Assembly (NCBI GenBank): GCA_016707785.1
Contig: JADJGZ010000012.1
Span: 62,001 to 126,000 of the forward strand
Direction of reading: 5' to 3'
Length of the DNA stretch: 64,000 nt
DNA from: Bacteroidales bacterium
Lineage (GTDB): Bacteria; Bacteroidota; Bacteroidia; Bacteroidales; UBA4417
The position numbers were made by a program, and so were the translations under genes. The notes beneath the pieces are model-generated. The model made no database searches, was not told where the DNA came from, and worked only from the letters and a program-made list of their open reading frames with translations. This document shows, piece by piece, positions 62,836 to 64,000 of the stretch. Positions within the stretch are counted from its first letter, which is position 1. Every line of letters begins with the position of its first letter.

Positions 62836-64000
62836 ATGAAAAAACGTCTTTTAATCCGGGATGTCACTCTTCGAGATGGACAGCAATCCTTATTTGCTAC
62901 CCGAATGAACCAGAAGCAAGTGGACCGGACGCTACCTGGTTTCAACAAAGCTGGATTTTATGCCATGGAAGTATGGGGAGGAGCTGTGCCGGATTCAGTT
63001 ATGCGATACCTGAATGAGAATCCATGGGACAGGCTTGAGAAGATACATGAAGGGATTGGTGACACTTCATTGCTTGCTGCCCTGTCGAGAGGAAGGAATC
63101 TTTTTGGATATAATCCTTACCCGGATGATGTTATTGAAGGGTTTAACCGAAATGCTATTCGCTCCGGTATTTCTATCATGCGGATTTTTGATGCCTTGAA
63201 TGACGCAGAGAATGTGAGGTCGACGATAAAATTTGTGAAAGAGAATGGAGGAATTGCTGATTGTACAGTGGTTTATACTGTAGATCCTCGTTATTCCACG
63301 CGTGAAAAACTGCGGGCCCTTCTTCATGCAAAGCTTTTACCCTCCCATATTTTCACAAATGATTATTTCATAGAGAAAGCTAAAGAATTGGAGAAGTTGG
63401 GGGCTGATATCATCTCAATCAAAGATATGGCAGGCCTTATTACCCCCGGGAAAGCCGGCAGGCTGGTGAGGGAATTAAAACGTCATGTTTCAGTCCCTTT
63501 GGATTTCCATACCCACTGCACTCCCGGTTATGGGATGGCTTCCACTCTTATGGCAATTGTTAATGGTGCTGATATCGTTGACACCTCCCTGATGAGTTTT
63601 TCGGGTGGGACAGCTGCACCGGCTTTTGAAGTGATACAGCTCTTTTGTGACCATATGGACATAGAAACAGGCGTTAATTTAGAGGCTGTAATTGAATTAG
63701 ATAAAGAGCTTAGAGCAATCAGGCATGAACTGGCGGAGTTTGATTCAACACAATTATTTCCCAGAGAATTCAATATTCTTACGGATAAATTGCCAAAAGA
63801 TATTGAGCAGATGTTTGAGCTGGCCATTGCCTATGCCAAAGCTGACAAGGAGGATGATTTGCTGGAAGTCTGCCATAGGATTGAAAGTTGGTTTGGTTTC
63901 CCTGAATCTGATGATAAGATCAGGGAAGCTGAGATCCCAGGCGGAATGTATTCGAATATGCTGGCCCAGTTGAAGCAATTGAAGCTTGAAAAACTGTTGC
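62836..64000 (+). CDS. Pyruvate/oxaloacetate carboxyltransferase (3' end cut by window)
   Basis: This is the carboxyltransferase subunit of a biotin-dependent oxaloacetate decarboxylase or pyruvate carboxylase. At least 388 residues are in the window. It begins KRLLIRDVTLRDGQQSLFATRM, matching the family start, and has MEVWGGAVPD, MRIFDALNDAEN, IKDMAGLI (with the active-site Lys), DFHTHCTPGYGM and SFSGGTAAPAFE. An extra stretch of about 16-20 residues appears before FIEKAKELEKLG. ATG 62836 is the first start in frame because a stop codon lies just upstream. The biotin-carrier part, if any, would be beyond the window. Confidence 0.92.
   Translation, partial: MKKRLLIRDVTLRDGQQSLFATRMNQKQVDRTLPGFNKAGFYAMEVWGGAVPDSVMRYLNENPWDRLEKIHEGIGDTSLLAALSRGRNLFGYNPYPDDVIEGFNRNAIRSGISIMRIFDALNDAENVRSTIKFVKENGGIADCTVVYTVDPRYSTREKLRALLHAKLLPSHIFTNDYFIEKAKELEKLGADIISIKDMAGLITPGKAGRLVRELKRHVSVPLDFHTHCTPGYGMASTLMAIVNGADIVDTSLMSFSGGTAAPAFEVIQLFCDHMDIETGVNLEAVIELDKELRAIRHELAEFDSTQLFPREFNILTDKLPKDIEQMFELAIAYAKADKEDDLLEVCHRIESWFGFPESDDKIREAEIPGGMYSNMLAQLKQLKLEKLL

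Noticed and set aside
1..64000. CRISPR array, tRNA/rRNA genes, insertion sequences, prophage or defence island
   Set aside because: I looked for regular spaced repeats, T-loop-like sequences, transposase or integrase motifs and nuclease/helicase cassettes and saw none.

Overview
The window is about 40% GC and comes from a chromosome of the phylum Bacteroidetes, probably an anaerobic Bacteroidales-like lineage. The evidence is a secreted protein ending in a type IX secretion sorting domain, a GLPGLI-family protein next to a TonB-receptor-like barrel, an IPExxxVDY-type protein beside pyruvate kinase, two S46 dipeptidyl-peptidases, and many genes preceded by the Bacteroidetes -7 promoter motif TAnnTTTG. 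Ptb/Buk, tryptophanase and a biotin-type carboxyltransferase point to amino-acid and organic-acid fermentation. I see no rRNA, tRNA, CRISPR array, insertion sequence or prophage. This is mostly core chromosome with a few lineage-specific surface genes.

Layout. 1-6.5 kb: the end of uppP, truB, a large secreted Asp-box protein, then a dihydrofolate-reductase-like gene and a carboxy-terminal protease on the minus strand. 6.7-14.4 kb: a plus-strand envelope run of coaX, an outer membrane protein, a TPR protein, an LptC-like lipoprotein, a CorC/HlyC membrane protein and a PpiD-like chaperone, closed by a clear terminator. 14.6-19.5 kb (minus): rodA and PBP2, then a DUF218 protein, a VirK-like protein and a lipoprotein. 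19.6-25.4 kb: a LuxE-like enzyme, a SRAP protein, elbB, and a minus-strand run of an unknown charged protein, an M28 peptidase, rsmI and a Nudix hydrolase. 25.5-28.8 kb: tdk, two cyclophilins and pheS, with a strong hairpin plus T-run just before pheS.

28.9-34.5 kb (minus): acpP, fabF, rnc, a CDF transporter, pyk, a degenerate IPExxxVDY protein and a small methyltransferase-like membrane protein, with purN divergent. 35.4-37.4 kb: ptb-buk. 37.6-42.6 kb (minus): four exported proteins (M64 peptidase, DUF2807, PQQ-type sugar dehydrogenase, hydrolase-TPR lipoprotein). 42.6-48.2 kb: tryptophanase with a possible leader ORF, then a frameshifted outer-membrane barrel gene and its GLPGLI partner. 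48.3-50.4 kb (minus): mlaE, mlaF and cvpA. 50.6-57.1 kb (plus): a small Cys-containing lipoprotein, a SprT-like protein, a mannose-1-phosphate guanylyltransferase, an S46 peptidase, a CYTH protein, a beta-propeller lipoprotein and a basic secreted protein. 57.1-62.3 kb (minus): an acyltransferase, a second S46 peptidase and an M49-like lipoprotein. 62.3-64 kb: a 581-bp regulatory-looking region with two tandem palindromes, then a carboxyltransferase running off the end.

The main points for follow-up are the one-base frameshift in the barrel gene, the short ORF before tryptophanase, the paired palindromes before the carboxyltransferase, the pheS hairpin, and the HEXXH form of the M49-like enzyme. 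I found no convincing new defence or mobile system.
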